A stretch of 64,000 nucleotides of DNA from Ignavibacteria bacterium (GCA_016720145.1 JADJXV010000003.1:434001-498000); one strand, 5' to 3'; counted from the stretch's first letter, positions 15,197 to 25,698 are shown. Notes: generated by a model not told the origin, from the sequence alone. Program-made: numbers and translations.

Positions 15197-17989
15197 TTAA
15201 CGGGCAATCAAAAACGGAATTTTCGTTTGTGTGGTGCCAAAACTGAAAACAGCTGTATAGTTACCACTTGGCATTCTCCCAATTTCCGAAGTAGAATTCC
15301 AAACAAATTGGAATTCACTGCTATCTCCGACCGAAGTTGCTAGTCGTGTTTCGTGAGCAATTTGATTGCCGGAAAGATCGAATATTCTCATGTTTACTGG
15401 TGTCGCAGCTGCTGCAGAACCGGTAAAATACACAGCACCGGTAGATGGATTCGGATAAACGCTAATCTTTGAAGATAATACAGCATCCTCATCTACACCT
15501 ACAGACTCTATGCCTCTTCCCTGAATCGGAAATCTGACGGTATCTCCATCCTCAGTAATAACAACGTATTCTGATGTTCGCATGCCAATTGCAGTTGGCA
15601 TAAAAGTTATTGAAAGAGTAATGCAGCTATCCGGTGCGAGATCGAAATTAGTAAACGTGGAGCCGGTCATTGTAAAATTGTTTACATTTTGCCCCATGAG
15701 TGAAGCGCTCAAGACATGGAGCACATAATCTCCTGTATTGCAAAATTTCAGCAATTTCTCTTTTGAGGAATTACCGACGATAGTTGAGTCCATTTCCAAG
15801 GTTGTAGTATTTTCAATTTTTCCTAAGCATCCTTTGCCCATCAAATTCAATTTCGGGCTTGCGACAGTGCTATTGCTTGTAAATTCAAGGGTTGCGGACT
15901 TGGCCGCTTTTGTACTAGGTATAAATTTCAGAATAATTGTACGCTTTTCGTTCGGTGCGAGAGTGAATGAGCCTCCACCGCTGAAGATAACGAAGTCCTG
16001 CATGTCAGCACCTTTTATCGTAACATCGGTCACATTCAGTGGCTGTCCGCCGCCATTGAAGACTACATTTGAGAGTGTTTTTTCTTGCGAAGATTTGACT
16101 TTTGTACAACCAAAATCAACCGTTGAACTGCTGAGTGCGAGGGCAGCTCCTGCCGGTGGAGCAGTGACGGTAAGCTTAGCTGAAGAGCTTTCGACTTGAC
16201 CGCAGGTATTTTTCACAATACAACTGTATCTACCAGAATCTGATAGCTTTACATTGGATATTGTTAGGGTTGATAATGTATCTGAGGGACGAATTGAACT
16301 ATTTTTCATCCATTGAAATCGAGCGCCGGATCCGGTAGCAGCCACACTGAAGCTCACCGTTAAATTAGTTTGAACGCTTGTATCATGAGGTTGAGATGTA
16401 ATTGCAATTGATTCTTGTGTTTTAAGGAATGCCGTAGCGCTTGTGGAAGTTAACCCGCATGCGTTGGTAATGACTACATCATAGTTTCCGAGTTCAGCCG
16501 CTGTGACAGATGGCACTGCAAATTGTACACCGGTAGCATTGTCAATTTTCTTCCCATCTTTTCGCCATTGATAGCTCAGTCCAATTCCCGTTGCTTCGAC
16601 GATAAATTGCGCTGATGTTCCAGCACATACTGTCGTATCTTTAGGATTTTTAACAACTTTCGGCGGAAGTGTAAATTTTAGATTTGCCTGGTTACTTGTT
16701 TGTGGAGGTGAGCATTTACCGGAAACAGTCACGGAGTAATTACCCGTATCTGATGCATTAACAGTAGGAATTGTGAAACTAATACCTGTTGCACCGTTGA
16801 TATTCGTTCCATTTTTTTTCCATTGATAGGTGAGAATTGATCCGGTAGCACGGCAGTTGAATGTAGCGGATGTGCCGGGGCAGACTGTTGTGTCATTCGG
16901 CTGCTGCGTTACATTCGGGGGTTGACTGATGAGAAATCCTGCCGGACTGCTTGTCGTAGGCGCGCAACCAGTAATGACGACATCGTAATTCCCTTCATCA
17001 CTTTGCTGAGCATTGGTAATGGTATAGCTCGTCGACGTTGCCCCTTGGATATTTGTATTATTTTTTCGCCATTGATAGAGGTATCCGGGATAGTTATCGG
17101 CAGTCACGGTAAAAGTGACCGAACCTCCCAGACACGAAGAATCGCCTTTGGGTTGGGTAATTATTTGAGGAGTGGTGAGCATGCTGAACTTTGTATTCGA
17201 GGCATCCGACATCGTAGGATTAAACGTAGAAACGACGCGTACTTTATAGTCGGTCGATATCGCTTGATTGGTTGGGAAGTTCCAAAGATATAATCCAGGT
17301 GAGCCGGGCACTGTAGCTAATGTGTACCATGAAGCACCGTTATTGCTTGAATACTCGACATTTACACTACCCTTTATGATTACGGGAGTCCATGTAATTA
17401 CCGTATAATCTCCTTGACAGAAACGTTCACCGCCATTTGGAGCTAATACTTGCAAAGCAGTATCCGCTACTATGATTGTCAGTGGTGTCATGTATTCCCA
17501 TTCGTCACCACTTGATTGGAAATTATTATTAGCGCCAAGCCCTACTCCCCTTATAGTAAAGTCACCCGCAGTGTTTGGAGCAGTCCAAGTGAAGCTAAAA
17601 TCAGCCGAACCGCTCATGCTTTGAGGTTGGTTGTGTGTAATTTCATTATTAGAAATCTTTGTTCCTGTCCCGGATTCTAACGTTCCCGCAATTGAGCCAA
17701 GAGAATCAGTAACTGATATATTAATCCCGGCTCGTGATTTGGTTTGGTGTGCTACGACGGCCGTAAAAGTTCGTGAAGTACCGGGAAGCATATAAATTAC
17801 ATTTGAAGAAATTCCTTGTAACACTATACTTGTATTAGGATCTTGCGTATGACAGCTCGACCCTCCACATCCGCTTTGAGTATATCCTGTCGAACCGTTT
17901 CGATAGGCAGATGCAGAATGGGAACAAACAATCACTGCCAGTAAGAGCACAACTAATTGCATGGCCTGTTTTAGCATAGAATCCTTCAT
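15197..17989 (-). CDS. Secreted Ig-rich T9SS protein with choice-of-anchor V domain (paralog 1 of 3)
   Basis: 930 residues. Signal peptide (about 1-28), then a CxxxxCH motif (GCGGSSCHT). Next is a Reeler/choice-of-anchor V-like domain (about 50-175; 'G...ITHNQPQSMSG...FSFTWTAP...GDFTIRG'). A KRE9-like segment follows (APNGGERFCQGDYTVITWTP), then five Ig-like domains each with a YQWRKN/QWKKNGT core. An ASH-like domain carries the 'FNGGGQPLNVTDV' and 'LAPNEKRTIILKF' patterns, and a second ASH-like unit follows. A T9SS type A sorting domain closes the protein (VYPNPSTGAVYF ... FLIAR). Probably displayed on or released from the cell surface. The CxnCH could bind haem c or metal, but this is not shown. 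Strongly similar, domain for domain, to the next two genes upstream. Confidence 0.85.
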   Translation of the reverse strand: MKDSMLKQAMQLVVLLLAVIVCSHSASAYRNGSTGYTQSGCGGSSCHTQDPNTSIVLQGISSNVIYMLPGTSRTFTAVVAHQTKSRAGINISVTDSLGSIAGTLESGTGTKISNNEITHNQPQSMSGSADFSFTWTAPNTAGDFTIRGVGLGANNNFQSSGDEWEYMTPLTIIVADTALQVLAPNGGERFCQGDYTVITWTPVIIKGSVNVEYSSNNGASWYTLATVPGSPGLYLWNFPTNQAISTDYKVRVVSTFNPTMSDASNTKFSMLTTPQIITQPKGDSSCLGGSVTFTVTADNYPGYLYQWRKNNTNIQGATSTSYTITNAQQSDEGNYDVVITGCAPTTSSPAGFLISQPPNVTQQPNDTTVCPGTSATFNCRATGSILTYQWKKNGTNINGATGISFTIPTVNASDTGNYSVTVSGKCSPPQTSNQANLKFTLPPKVVKNPKDTTVCAGTSAQFIVEATGIGLSYQWRKDGKKIDNATGVQFAVPSVTAAELGNYDVVITNACGLTSTSATAFLKTQESIAITSQPHDTSVQTNLTVSFSVAATGSGARFQWMKNSSIRPSDTLSTLTISNVKLSDSGRYSCIVKNTCGQVESSSAKLTVTAPPAGAALALSSSTVDFGCTKVKSSQEKTLSNVVFNGGGQPLNVTDVTIKGADMQDFVIFSGGGSFTLAPNEKRTIILKFIPSTKAAKSATLEFTSNSTVASPKLNLMGKGCLGKIENTTTLEMDSTIVGNSSKEKLLKFCNTGDYVLHVLSASLMGQNVNNFTMTGSTFTNFDLAPDSCITLSITFMPTAIGMRTSEYVVITEDGDTVRFPIQGRGIESVGVDEDAVLSSKISVYPNPSTGAVYFTGSAAAATPVNMRIFDLSGNQIAHETRLATSVGDSSEFQFVWNSTSEIGRMPSGNYTAVFSFGTTQTKIPFLIAR

Positions 17990-18113
17990 TGATACTCTCT
18001 GAATTATATATGGATAAAGAAGTTACAGAGCCAGTAACACATAATGCCAAGAGTTGTCACTACGTATCGAAAATCTGAAAGGATGACAGACATACTCCAA
18101 CTCTTGTTAAGCA

Positions 18114-20885
18114 TTAACGAACTATGACAAAGGGAGTTCTGATTTGATTTGTACCTATTGTAAATACAGCCGAGTAATTACCCGCTGATAATTCTGAATG
18201 TGCGTTCAACGCTATTTGAAATTCTCCTGTTGTAGAAACTGTATTTGTTTCTTGATGAATCTGATTGCCAAGAGCATCAAATATTCTTAAATGAACAGGT
18301 AAAGTAGATGATGCAACACCTGAAAACACTACTCTACCAGTGGCAGGATTAGGATAAACATTCACAGATGTCAAATTAGCAGGATTCTCTTCAATACCAA
18401 CAGGTAAGTATCCAATACCTTCGAGAGGCATCTTGATAGTCTCACCGTCGATAAGGAGATTAAGCTCGGCAATATGCTTACCTTCTTGTGTAGGCGTGAA
18501 ACTGATCGGAACATTTAAGCAATCGTTTGGCTTGATGGTAGCATTAGATAATAAGCTTGAATTGATTGTGTAATTTACTGCGTTAGTGCCTGAAATTACT
18601 CCACTTGTAATGATAATCGGATAATCACCAGTATTACATACTTTCAGTACCGAATCATGCTTCGAACTCACAAGTACCGAATCCATCGAGAATACAACTG
18701 TATTTTCGATTTTACCTAGGCAACCTTTTCCACTAAGTAAAAGCTTCGGTGAAGTAGTGGTGCTATTACTTGTAAATTCGAGGCTTGCTGATTTGGCAGA
18801 TTGCGTTTGCGGATTAAAACGTAACTGAAGAGTTCTTTTTTCATTTGGGGCGAGAGTAAAGGTGCCCCCGCCTGTTACTATGCTGAATTCACCTGCATCA
18901 TTGCCTGTAATTGCAACATTCGTAACGTTTAACGGCTGCCCACCACCGTTGAATACGACATTAGTCAAGGTTGAGTCTCGAGTAGTCTTAACTTTGGTGC
19001 AAGTAAAATCAACCGTAGAAACACTGACTGCAAGCGCGGCACCGGCAGGTGGTGCAGATACAGTGAGCTTGGCAATATTGCTCTCCACCTGACCACAAGC
19101 ATTTTTAATTATACATTTATAACTACCTGAATCAGATAATTTTACGTTTTTGATGGTAATGGTAGGGAGCGTATCTGCATTGCGTAACGTTCCATTTTTC
19201 ATCCATTGATAGGAAATACCCTCTCCACTTCCGGACACACTGAAGGTTGCCGTAAGATTTGTCTGGACAGAAGTATCTCGAGGCTGAGATGTAATTGCAA
19301 CAGCATCACGAATTTTTAGAACAGCGGCTTTACTTGTCGACACCAAATCACACGAATTCGTAATTACTACATCGTAATTAGATGCATCTGCTGCAGTTAC
19401 TCCATTAATCACATAATTATTACCAAAGGCGTTTTCGATGTTTTTTCCATTTTTACGCCATTGATACGTGAGTCCGCTTCCTGTAGCTTCCACGGTAAAA
19501 ATTGCTGTCTGACCAATGCATTCCAGTGTGTCTCGCGGCTGCACGGTAACGGTCGGTGCTGTGATAAATCGAAGATGAGCAGGATTACTTGTCTGAGAAG
19601 GTGTACATTTACCACTGACAGTAATGGTGTAATCACCTGTATCTGCGACAGTTACTGCAGGAAAATTCAGGACGGGGCTTGTTGCGCCGGTAATATTCGT
19701 TCCGTTTTTCTTCCATTGATAGGTAAGAATTGATCCGGTCGCATTGCAATGAAGTGTAGCGGTTGTGCCCTTACAAACTGCAGTATCTGCAGGAGGCAAT
19801 GTAAATGCCGGAGGTGAACTAATTTGAAAGATTCCTATATTGCTGGTAACCGGCGAACATCCTGTGACGATCACATCATAATCACCTTCTTGCCCCATCT
19901 GGGCATTTGGTATCACATAGTTTGCTGAAGTTGCTCCTGTTACGTTTTGTCCGTTTCTTCTCCATTGATAGGTATAGAGTGTCGGATTATCTGTGGTAAC
20001 AGAAATTGTCATCGAGCCACCCGCACAGACCGAATCATTCTTAGGATGAGTGATAATTGTAGGTACTGTGTGAATAGTAAAATTATTATTTGACTGATCA
20101 TTTACTGAGCTTGTAGATGCATCGGATACTCGGATTTTGTAGGTAGATCCTATTGCAATGTTCGCAGGTACCGTCCATAAATAAAAATTAGGAGAGGTAG
20201 GTACGGTCGCAATTGTTGTCCAATTTGTGCCGTTAGTTGTATACTCTAATCGTACATTATTGGACAGATTAATTGGCGTCCACGAAATATTTAGTTGTGA
20301 GTTACGGCAAGCAATTTCTCCACCATTCGGAGCGACGAGCACTACACTTGGGTTGGCTACAATGATGGTAAGCTGTGTCATGAAGCTCCAAGAATCACCA
20401 CCTGAATTATTATCATTGTTTACGGCATTACCTGCTGCGCGCATGTAATAAGTACCTGTTGCGCTAGGAGCTTGCCATGTATAATTGAATGAAAACTGAC
20501 CGTTAGACATCACTTGAGGTCCGGTGTGAGTCAGTTCAGCTGCACCTGGCTTTTTAAGACCGGTACCGGCAGTCAAGTTACCAACACTATTGTCACTGGA
20601 ATTTTTAACCCCAATATTAATACCAGCCCGTACTTGTGATGAATGTGATACAATTGCCGAGAAGCTCCGTGTACTATTCGGAGACATATAAATCGTATTA
20701 CTAGATAAGCCGGAAATATTAACTGAAGTTGATGAATTCTGATCGTGACACCCGTTTCCCGAGCAGCCGCTTGTCGTTCTACCTGTAATTCCATTTCTAT
20801 CGGCATAAACTGTGGTAAACGAACTAACAAAAATTACGAGAATGAATACTGTAATCTTAAAATACATAGAACCAATTGAGTTCAT
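18114..20885 (-). CDS. Secreted Ig-rich T9SS protein with choice-of-anchor V domain (paralog 2 of 3)
   Basis: 923 residues from ATG 20885; the frame is open to 20915 but ATG 20885 follows a GAGGA-type ribosome site and gives a normal signal peptide (hydrophobic MYFKITVFILVIF, ending about VYA). CxxxxCH motif in SGCSGNGCHDQN, choice-of-anchor V-like domain (THTGPQVMSNGQFSFNYTWQ), KRE9-like segment (APNGGEIACRNSQLNISWTP). Then five Ig-like domains (QWRRNGQ, QWKKNGT, QWRKNGK, QWMKNGT), ASH-like domains (VNVPI.FTP in the last) and a T9SS sorting domain (VYPNPATGRVVF ... FVIVR). The -7 element at 20936-20943 suggests its own promoter. Confidence 0.85.
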   Translation of the reverse strand: MNSIGSMYFKITVFILVIFVSSFTTVYADRNGITGRTTSGCSGNGCHDQNSSTSVNISGLSSNTIYMSPNSTRSFSAIVSHSSQVRAGINIGVKNSSDNSVGNLTAGTGLKKPGAAELTHTGPQVMSNGQFSFNYTWQAPSATGTYYMRAAGNAVNNDNNSGGDSWSFMTQLTIIVANPSVVLVAPNGGEIACRNSQLNISWTPINLSNNVRLEYTTNGTNWTTIATVPTSPNFYLWTVPANIAIGSTYKIRVSDASTSSVNDQSNNNFTIHTVPTIITHPKNDSVCAGGSMTISVTTDNPTLYTYQWRRNGQNVTGATSANYVIPNAQMGQEGDYDVIVTGCSPVTSNIGIFQISSPPAFTLPPADTAVCKGTTATLHCNATGSILTYQWKKNGTNITGATSPVLNFPAVTVADTGDYTITVSGKCTPSQTSNPAHLRFITAPTVTVQPRDTLECIGQTAIFTVEATGSGLTYQWRKNGKNIENAFGNNYVINGVTAADASNYDVVITNSCDLVSTSKAAVLKIRDAVAITSQPRDTSVQTNLTATFSVSGSGEGISYQWMKNGTLRNADTLPTITIKNVKLSDSGSYKCIIKNACGQVESNIAKLTVSAPPAGAALAVSVSTVDFTCTKVKTTRDSTLTNVVFNGGGQPLNVTNVAITGNDAGEFSIVTGGGTFTLAPNEKRTLQLRFNPQTQSAKSASLEFTSNSTTTSPKLLLSGKGCLGKIENTVVFSMDSVLVSSKHDSVLKVCNTGDYPIIITSGVISGTNAVNYTINSSLLSNATIKPNDCLNVPISFTPTQEGKHIAELNLLIDGETIKMPLEGIGYLPVGIEENPANLTSVNVYPNPATGRVVFSGVASSTLPVHLRIFDALGNQIHQETNTVSTTGEFQIALNAHSELSAGNYSAVFTIGTNQIRTPFVIVR

Positions 20886-20935
20886 AAATCCTCTATCTTC
20901 AAATAAATAATACAAATGTTGTTGTTATCAATTTG

Positions 20936-20943
20936 CAAAAATA
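20936..20943 (-). promoter_or_regulatory. TAnnTTTG -7 element before paralog 2
   Basis: TATTTTTG on the minus strand, about 50 bases before ATG 20885. No -33 box at good spacing. Confidence 0.4.
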
Positions 20944-21027
20944 CAAGATTCAGTGATAAAATTTACTGAACAATTTTTAAGAATTGTAACTCTTAACTTT
21001 TTCAGCGTCAAGAATATACTTTTTGAT

Positions 21028-21061
21028 AAAAAAAAAGCCCCTGTTTTATTCAACAGGGGCT
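21028..21061 (-). terminator. Terminator after paralog 3
   Basis: On the minus strand AGCCCCTGTT (21061-21052) and AACAGGGGCT (21045-21036) pair around a 6-base loop, followed by a long T-run. Strong intrinsic terminator 22 bases after the stop. Confidence 0.85.
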
Positions 21062-21082
21062 ACTAAAATCACGGAAAATTGC

Positions 21083-23833
21083 TTATCGAGATATGACAAA
21101 CGGTATGCGTATTTGACTTGTACCGAAAGTTATAATTGCCGTATAATTACCACTTGTCACCGGTGAATTCCACGTCAAATCGAATGCACCAGCCGAAGTA
21201 AGACTATGAGTTTCTTGACTTACCTGATTACCAGACACATCGAAAATTCTCAGATTGACCGGTGCAGGCATTGCAACCATGCCAGTGAATATAACTGCTC
21301 CGTTCGATGGATTTGGATAGACGCTTACACTTGAGAACACTCCATTCGATTCGTTAACACCGTTTGCGGGTTCTCCCTTTGCTTCAAAATTAATCGTGAA
21401 TTTCTCGCCATCTTTTTCTGTAATTGTAAGGGTCGCCGTAATTATACCTTCCGCTTGCGGTGTGAATTGAACCGGCAAATTAATACAATCACCTGGCTGG
21501 AGTGTTTTGCCTGTCAAAACTGATGTTGTTATCACGAAAGTAGTTCCGGATTGAACTACATCTGCCGATTGAATAGTCATTTCGGCATCACCTGTATTAC
21601 AGATTTTGATGATTGTATCGAGCTTTGAGCCAATTTTTACAGTGCCGAGCATTGCGCTTGGGAGAGTAATTGCACCCGTGCATCCTTTACCTGCGAGTGT
21701 AAGCTTCGGAGCAGTTGTAGAACTATTACTTGTAAATTCAAGACTTGCCGATTTGGAAGCCTTTGTACTCGGGGTAAATTTAAGGACGATTGTATGTTTT
21801 TCATTTGGAGCCAGTGTGAATGCAGATCCACCACTCACGATCGAAAAGTCACTTGCATCATTTCCCGTAAGAGCTAAAGCAGTGACACTTAGCGGCTGTC
21901 CACCACCATTAAATACGACATTAGTTAGCGTCGAATCTTTGGATGTTTTGACTTTGACACAAGAGAAGTCCACTGACGAAACGCTGAGTGCGAGTGCAGA
22001 GCCGGCCGGTGGAGCGGTCACTGATAATTTAGCGACCGAGCTTTCGACCTGACCGCATATATTTTTGACGATACATTTATAAGATACTGAGTCAGAAAGC
22101 TTTACATTAGAGATAGTTAAAGTAGAGAGTGTGTCTCCGGTGCGATTAGTACCATTTTTCTGCCATTGATATTTAACGTCTGTACCGATAGCTGTTACTT
22201 TAAATACTGCCGATAGATTTGTTTGGACAATTGTATCTTTAGGATGAGTAGTAATTGCAACAGATTCACGTGTTTTGAGTTGTGCGGCAATACTCGTTGT
22301 CGATAGATTGCAAGAATTTGTCACGACTACATCATAGCCCGTAGCATCTGCTGCTGTGACTGAGGCAACGACTAAATTATTACCCATTGCTCCGTCGATA
22401 TTTTTACCATTTTTACGCCATTGATAGGTCAGTCCATTACCTAATGCTTCTACAGAAAACTGCGCAGTTTCACCCAAACATACTGTCGTATCTCGCGGAA
22501 TCTTTGAAATAGTAGGAGATGGTGTAAAACGCACGTTAGCCGGACTGGTCGTCTGGGGAGGGTTACACTTCCCTGTCACCGTTACAGTATAAGCACCTGT
22601 ATCGGCAGCAGTTACAGAATTTAAAATCAATTTTGCATTTGTAGCGCCTGCTATTACAGTACCATTTTTCTTCCATTGAAAGGTAATATTTGTACCGGTT
22701 GCGTTTGAATTAAGAGTCGCTGCCGTGCCCGGACAGACAACAGTATCATTTGGCTGTTCAGTAATCGAGGGAGATGTATTTACGATTAATGTAACCGCTG
22801 AACTGGTTAGGATCGAACATCCTGTGACCATTACATCATAGCCTGCTGCATCGGCCTGCTGTACAGATGATATCGTATAACTCGTTGAATTTGCGCCGGT
22901 AATTGGATTCCCACCTTTCCTCCACTGATACGTATATCCGGTCGGATTATCGGTAACAACTGTAAAAGTAACCGGACTACCCGGGCAGACTGTATCCGGC
23001 TTGGGCTGTGTCGTAATTTGTGGTGCTTGAGATATCGTAAAATTAGCATTCGACATATCGGTAATTGATGCATTCGTAGCATCGGAAATACGGATTTTAT
23101 ATGTTGTAGAGCTTGCAATTGCTGAGGGAATACTCCAAGTGTAGGATGTAGGAGATGCCGGGACAGTGGCAATCTCAGTAAATTGAGTTCCGTTAGTTGT
23201 GTACTCAATTTTAACATTACCTGTCAGAAGAGATTGATTCCACGTGATATTGGTCGATGCACTTTTACAGAATACTTCCGAACCGTTTGGTGCAGTCACT
23301 GTAACGCTTGGTGTAGCCACTGTGATTGTTATTTGACTTAAAAAGTTCCATTGATCTCCTGTATCACCACCATTATTATTGACAGCATTTCCGGCTGCTT
23401 TAAGGAAATAATCACCGGTTGAGGTCGGAGCAGTCCAAGAAAAAGTAAAGGTAGCTTGACCGCCTGTAATATCTTGTTTGCCATTATGAGTCAGTTCCCC
23501 ACCTTGTGTTTTTAATCCGGTACTTGCCGTTAATGTGCCTACATTGCTGCCACCGGAATTGGTAATTGCAATATTTGTACCTGCTTTTGACAGAGTAGCG
23601 TGAGCAACAAATACAGTAAAAGATCTGTTTTCTCCCGGGGACATTGTTATCGAATTCCCACTTATACCTTGCACACTCAGTGTGGTAGCATTATTTGATC
23701 CTCCATGACAAGTACAGCCCGCAGTAGTTTGACCTGTAATACCATTCCCAGTTGAAAATGCAGTAGTAGCACTTGAAAGAACTATCCAAATTGCAAGCAA
23801 TGTGAGTCGAAAAAATGTTTGTTGTTTGTTCAT
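21083..23833 (-). CDS. Secreted Ig-rich T9SS protein with choice-of-anchor V domain (paralog 3 of 3)
   Basis: 916 residues, with AGGAG about 7 bases before the ATG. Signal peptide to about residue 26. The cysteine motif is shortened to CxCH (AGCTCHGGS), unlike the CxxxxCH of the two sisters. Then choice-of-anchor V-like domain (LTHNGKQDITGGQATFTFSW), KRE9-like segment (APNGSEVFCKSASTNITWNQ) and five Ig-like domains (QWRKGGN, QWKKNGT, QWRKNGK, QWQKNGT). Two ASH-like units (one with LAPNEKHTIVLKFTP) and a T9SS type A sorting domain (VYPNPSNGAVIF ... FVISR) follow. It is the first gene of the three in transcription order. Confidence 0.85.
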   Translation of the reverse strand: MNKQQTFFRLTLLAIWIVLSSATTAFSTGNGITGQTTAGCTCHGGSNNATTLSVQGISGNSITMSPGENRSFTVFVAHATLSKAGTNIAITNSGGSNVGTLTASTGLKTQGGELTHNGKQDITGGQATFTFSWTAPTSTGDYFLKAAGNAVNNNGGDTGDQWNFLSQITITVATPSVTVTAPNGSEVFCKSASTNITWNQSLLTGNVKIEYTTNGTQFTEIATVPASPTSYTWSIPSAIASSTTYKIRISDATNASITDMSNANFTISQAPQITTQPKPDTVCPGSPVTFTVVTDNPTGYTYQWRKGGNPITGANSTSYTISSVQQADAAGYDVMVTGCSILTSSAVTLIVNTSPSITEQPNDTVVCPGTAATLNSNATGTNITFQWKKNGTVIAGATNAKLILNSVTAADTGAYTVTVTGKCNPPQTTSPANVRFTPSPTISKIPRDTTVCLGETAQFSVEALGNGLTYQWRKNGKNIDGAMGNNLVVASVTAADATGYDVVVTNSCNLSTTSIAAQLKTRESVAITTHPKDTIVQTNLSAVFKVTAIGTDVKYQWQKNGTNRTGDTLSTLTISNVKLSDSVSYKCIVKNICGQVESSVAKLSVTAPPAGSALALSVSSVDFSCVKVKTSKDSTLTNVVFNGGGQPLSVTALALTGNDASDFSIVSGGSAFTLAPNEKHTIVLKFTPSTKASKSASLEFTSNSSTTAPKLTLAGKGCTGAITLPSAMLGTVKIGSKLDTIIKICNTGDAEMTIQSADVVQSGTTFVITTSVLTGKTLQPGDCINLPVQFTPQAEGIITATLTITEKDGEKFTINFEAKGEPANGVNESNGVFSSVSVYPNPSNGAVIFTGMVAMPAPVNLRIFDVSGNQVSQETHSLTSAGAFDLTWNSPVTSGNYTAIITFGTSQIRIPFVISR

Positions 23834-24165
23834 AATGAACTCCTGTATGTATAAATAAAATGAAATTTGATTGTAAATGGAACTAAAAATACAGTTACGT
23901 AGGTATAAGTACTTTGAATCCTAAAAAAACCGATGATTTCTCGTGGTACTTTGACTTGACAATCTACGCTTTTTGTTCCCTAAATTATGTTTTGTTGAAA
24001 TTTTTCTTTTAGTAATCAGAGTAGTATAATTGATTGGATTATTACTATTTTATAGGTCATTAAATAATCACTGTAATAGATATAACCTTTATTTTATATT
24101 ATAAGTTTGATGATATCTTGTAACAAATGACGGTAGGAATTTTATCATTATAATTTTAGAACTGC
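23834..24165. other. Intergenic region between divergent genes, 332 bases
   Basis: AT-rich and gene-free. Holds a Shine-Dalgarno site for the minus-strand gene (AGGAG near 23843) and a TAAGTTTG -7-like element at 24102-24109 for the plus-strand gene, without a clear -33 box. Confidence 0.4.
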
Positions 24166-25698
24166 ATGAAACAATCTGACGACCTTTTTGATTTGATTAA
24201 ATCCCTTAAAAAAACAGAAAAACGATATTTCAAGATATATGCTACCCGGCATTCTGAGCAGTCAAATTCGGCTAAATTGTTCTCAGCAATCGAAAAAATG
24301 ACCGAATACGAAGAAGAATCCCTCTATAGAATTTTCAAAGGAGAGAAATTTCTTGATCAGCTTGCAGTCGCTAAAAATTACTTATCTAAAATCATCTTGG
24401 AAAGCATGACCCTCTATCATGCAGCTGATTCGGTACAATCGGAAATCACTCATTTGCTCCAACAAGTCGAATTTTTGCTCAATCGAGGATTGAATGAACA
24501 AGCATCGAAGAAGCTCACCAAAGCGGAAAATCTCTCTATTAAATTTGAAAATCTCCAAAAAATCTTGGAATGCTGTACGTGGAGGCGCACTTTACAAACG
24601 AAAAGCAATTACAAAGACCTTACATTACTACTTGAGAGAGAAGAGCTTACCTTAAAAAAACTCCAAAATATATTCGAATATCGCAAAATCTCAGCAAAAG
24701 TATTCGGTATCTTGAGGCAAGTCGGCCGGAATCCGACTGCCGAACAGTGGCAGCTCATCAATTCCACCCTCGAGCATCCTTTGCTAACTGAAGCTAAAAA
24801 TGCTATTTGCTTCGAATCCACCGGGCACTTTCTCAATATTCATGCAGCTGTTAGTTTTTTAAAAAATGATAAAAATGCTATCTATTATTTTACTAAAACT
24901 CATGTAGAATGGCTCGAAGCACACCCATTTCAAATTCAAATTCACCCTAAATCTTACTTAGATTCTATACATAACTATCTGCATTCTTGCTTCGATACAC
25001 GAAAATTCGAAGAAATGGAAAATGGATTACAAAAGTTGAAATCTATTGAAATTGATACTGCTTATCTCGAAGAACCAACTTTTATCACCATTCATTCTCT
25101 CGAGCTATTATTGCGAATCACCTCAGGAGAATGTACGAAAGGATTGGAATCTATACCTCTGATTGAAGAAGGACTAGAAAAATTCCCATCCCTTTCCCCG
25201 ACGGAAAAAGCAATATTATTTGAACGCGTTATCAGAATCTTGATAGCTACCGGTAATCCATCCATTGCATTGAAATGGGTAAATACTCTGATTAACGACT
25301 CAATTATACGGTCTATACGTCCCGATATCCTTACGACTATCAAGCTTCTAAACATTATAGTCCATTTTGACTTAGGCAATGCAGACTTCGCTCAACATTT
25401 GATTAAAATTGAAGGTAAACATTTTCTTAAAGAAAATATCCCTTTCATTGAGTATTTACTTCTTACCGGCATAGCATCTCTACCGGTCGTCCATAAGAAG
25501 ACCGTAATACCCGAGTCATTTTTTAAGGACTTGCTAGGCGCATGTGAGTATCACTTTACAAAACATCCCGAAGAGTTAGAATCACAAGTTTATTTTCTCT
25601 CGTGGATTGAGAGTAAAGTCCTCTCTAAACCGATGGAAATCCTCATTCATACGCATTTCGCAGAGATCTATCTACATCAATCACCGCCAAAGTTTTAG
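24166..25698 (+). CDS. Helical-repeat (TPR-like) protein of unknown function
   Basis: 510 residues, no signal peptide or membrane segment. The N-terminus (DDLFDLIKSLKKTEKRYFKIYATRH ... KLFSAIEKMTEYEEESLYRIFKGEKFLDQLAVAKNYLSKIILESM, read in pieces) is characteristic of a Bacteroidota family of soluble alpha-helical proteins. The rest is predicted helical with weak TPR-like spacing. It may be a cytoplasmic scaffold, but no partner or reaction can be named. It stands alone between a minus-strand neighbour and a bidirectional terminator. Confidence 0.75.
   Translation: MKQSDDLFDLIKSLKKTEKRYFKIYATRHSEQSNSAKLFSAIEKMTEYEEESLYRIFKGEKFLDQLAVAKNYLSKIILESMTLYHAADSVQSEITHLLQQVEFLLNRGLNEQASKKLTKAENLSIKFENLQKILECCTWRRTLQTKSNYKDLTLLLEREELTLKKLQNIFEYRKISAKVFGILRQVGRNPTAEQWQLINSTLEHPLLTEAKNAICFESTGHFLNIHAAVSFLKNDKNAIYYFTKTHVEWLEAHPFQIQIHPKSYLDSIHNYLHSCFDTRKFEEMENGLQKLKSIEIDTAYLEEPTFITIHSLELLLRITSGECTKGLESIPLIEEGLEKFPSLSPTEKAILFERVIRILIATGNPSIALKWVNTLINDSIIRSIRPDILTTIKLLNIIVHFDLGNADFAQHLIKIEGKHFLKENIPFIEYLLLTGIASLPVVHKKTVIPESFFKDLLGACEYHFTKHPEELESQVYFLSWIESKVLSKPMEILIHTHFAEIYLHQSPPKF

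Noticed and set aside
15197..23833. Periodic Ig repeats considered as a CRISPR or tandem DNA repeat array
   Set aside because: The repeats are protein-level Ig domains of about 85 residues with diverged DNA, inside open genes; no short identical repeats with unique spacers.
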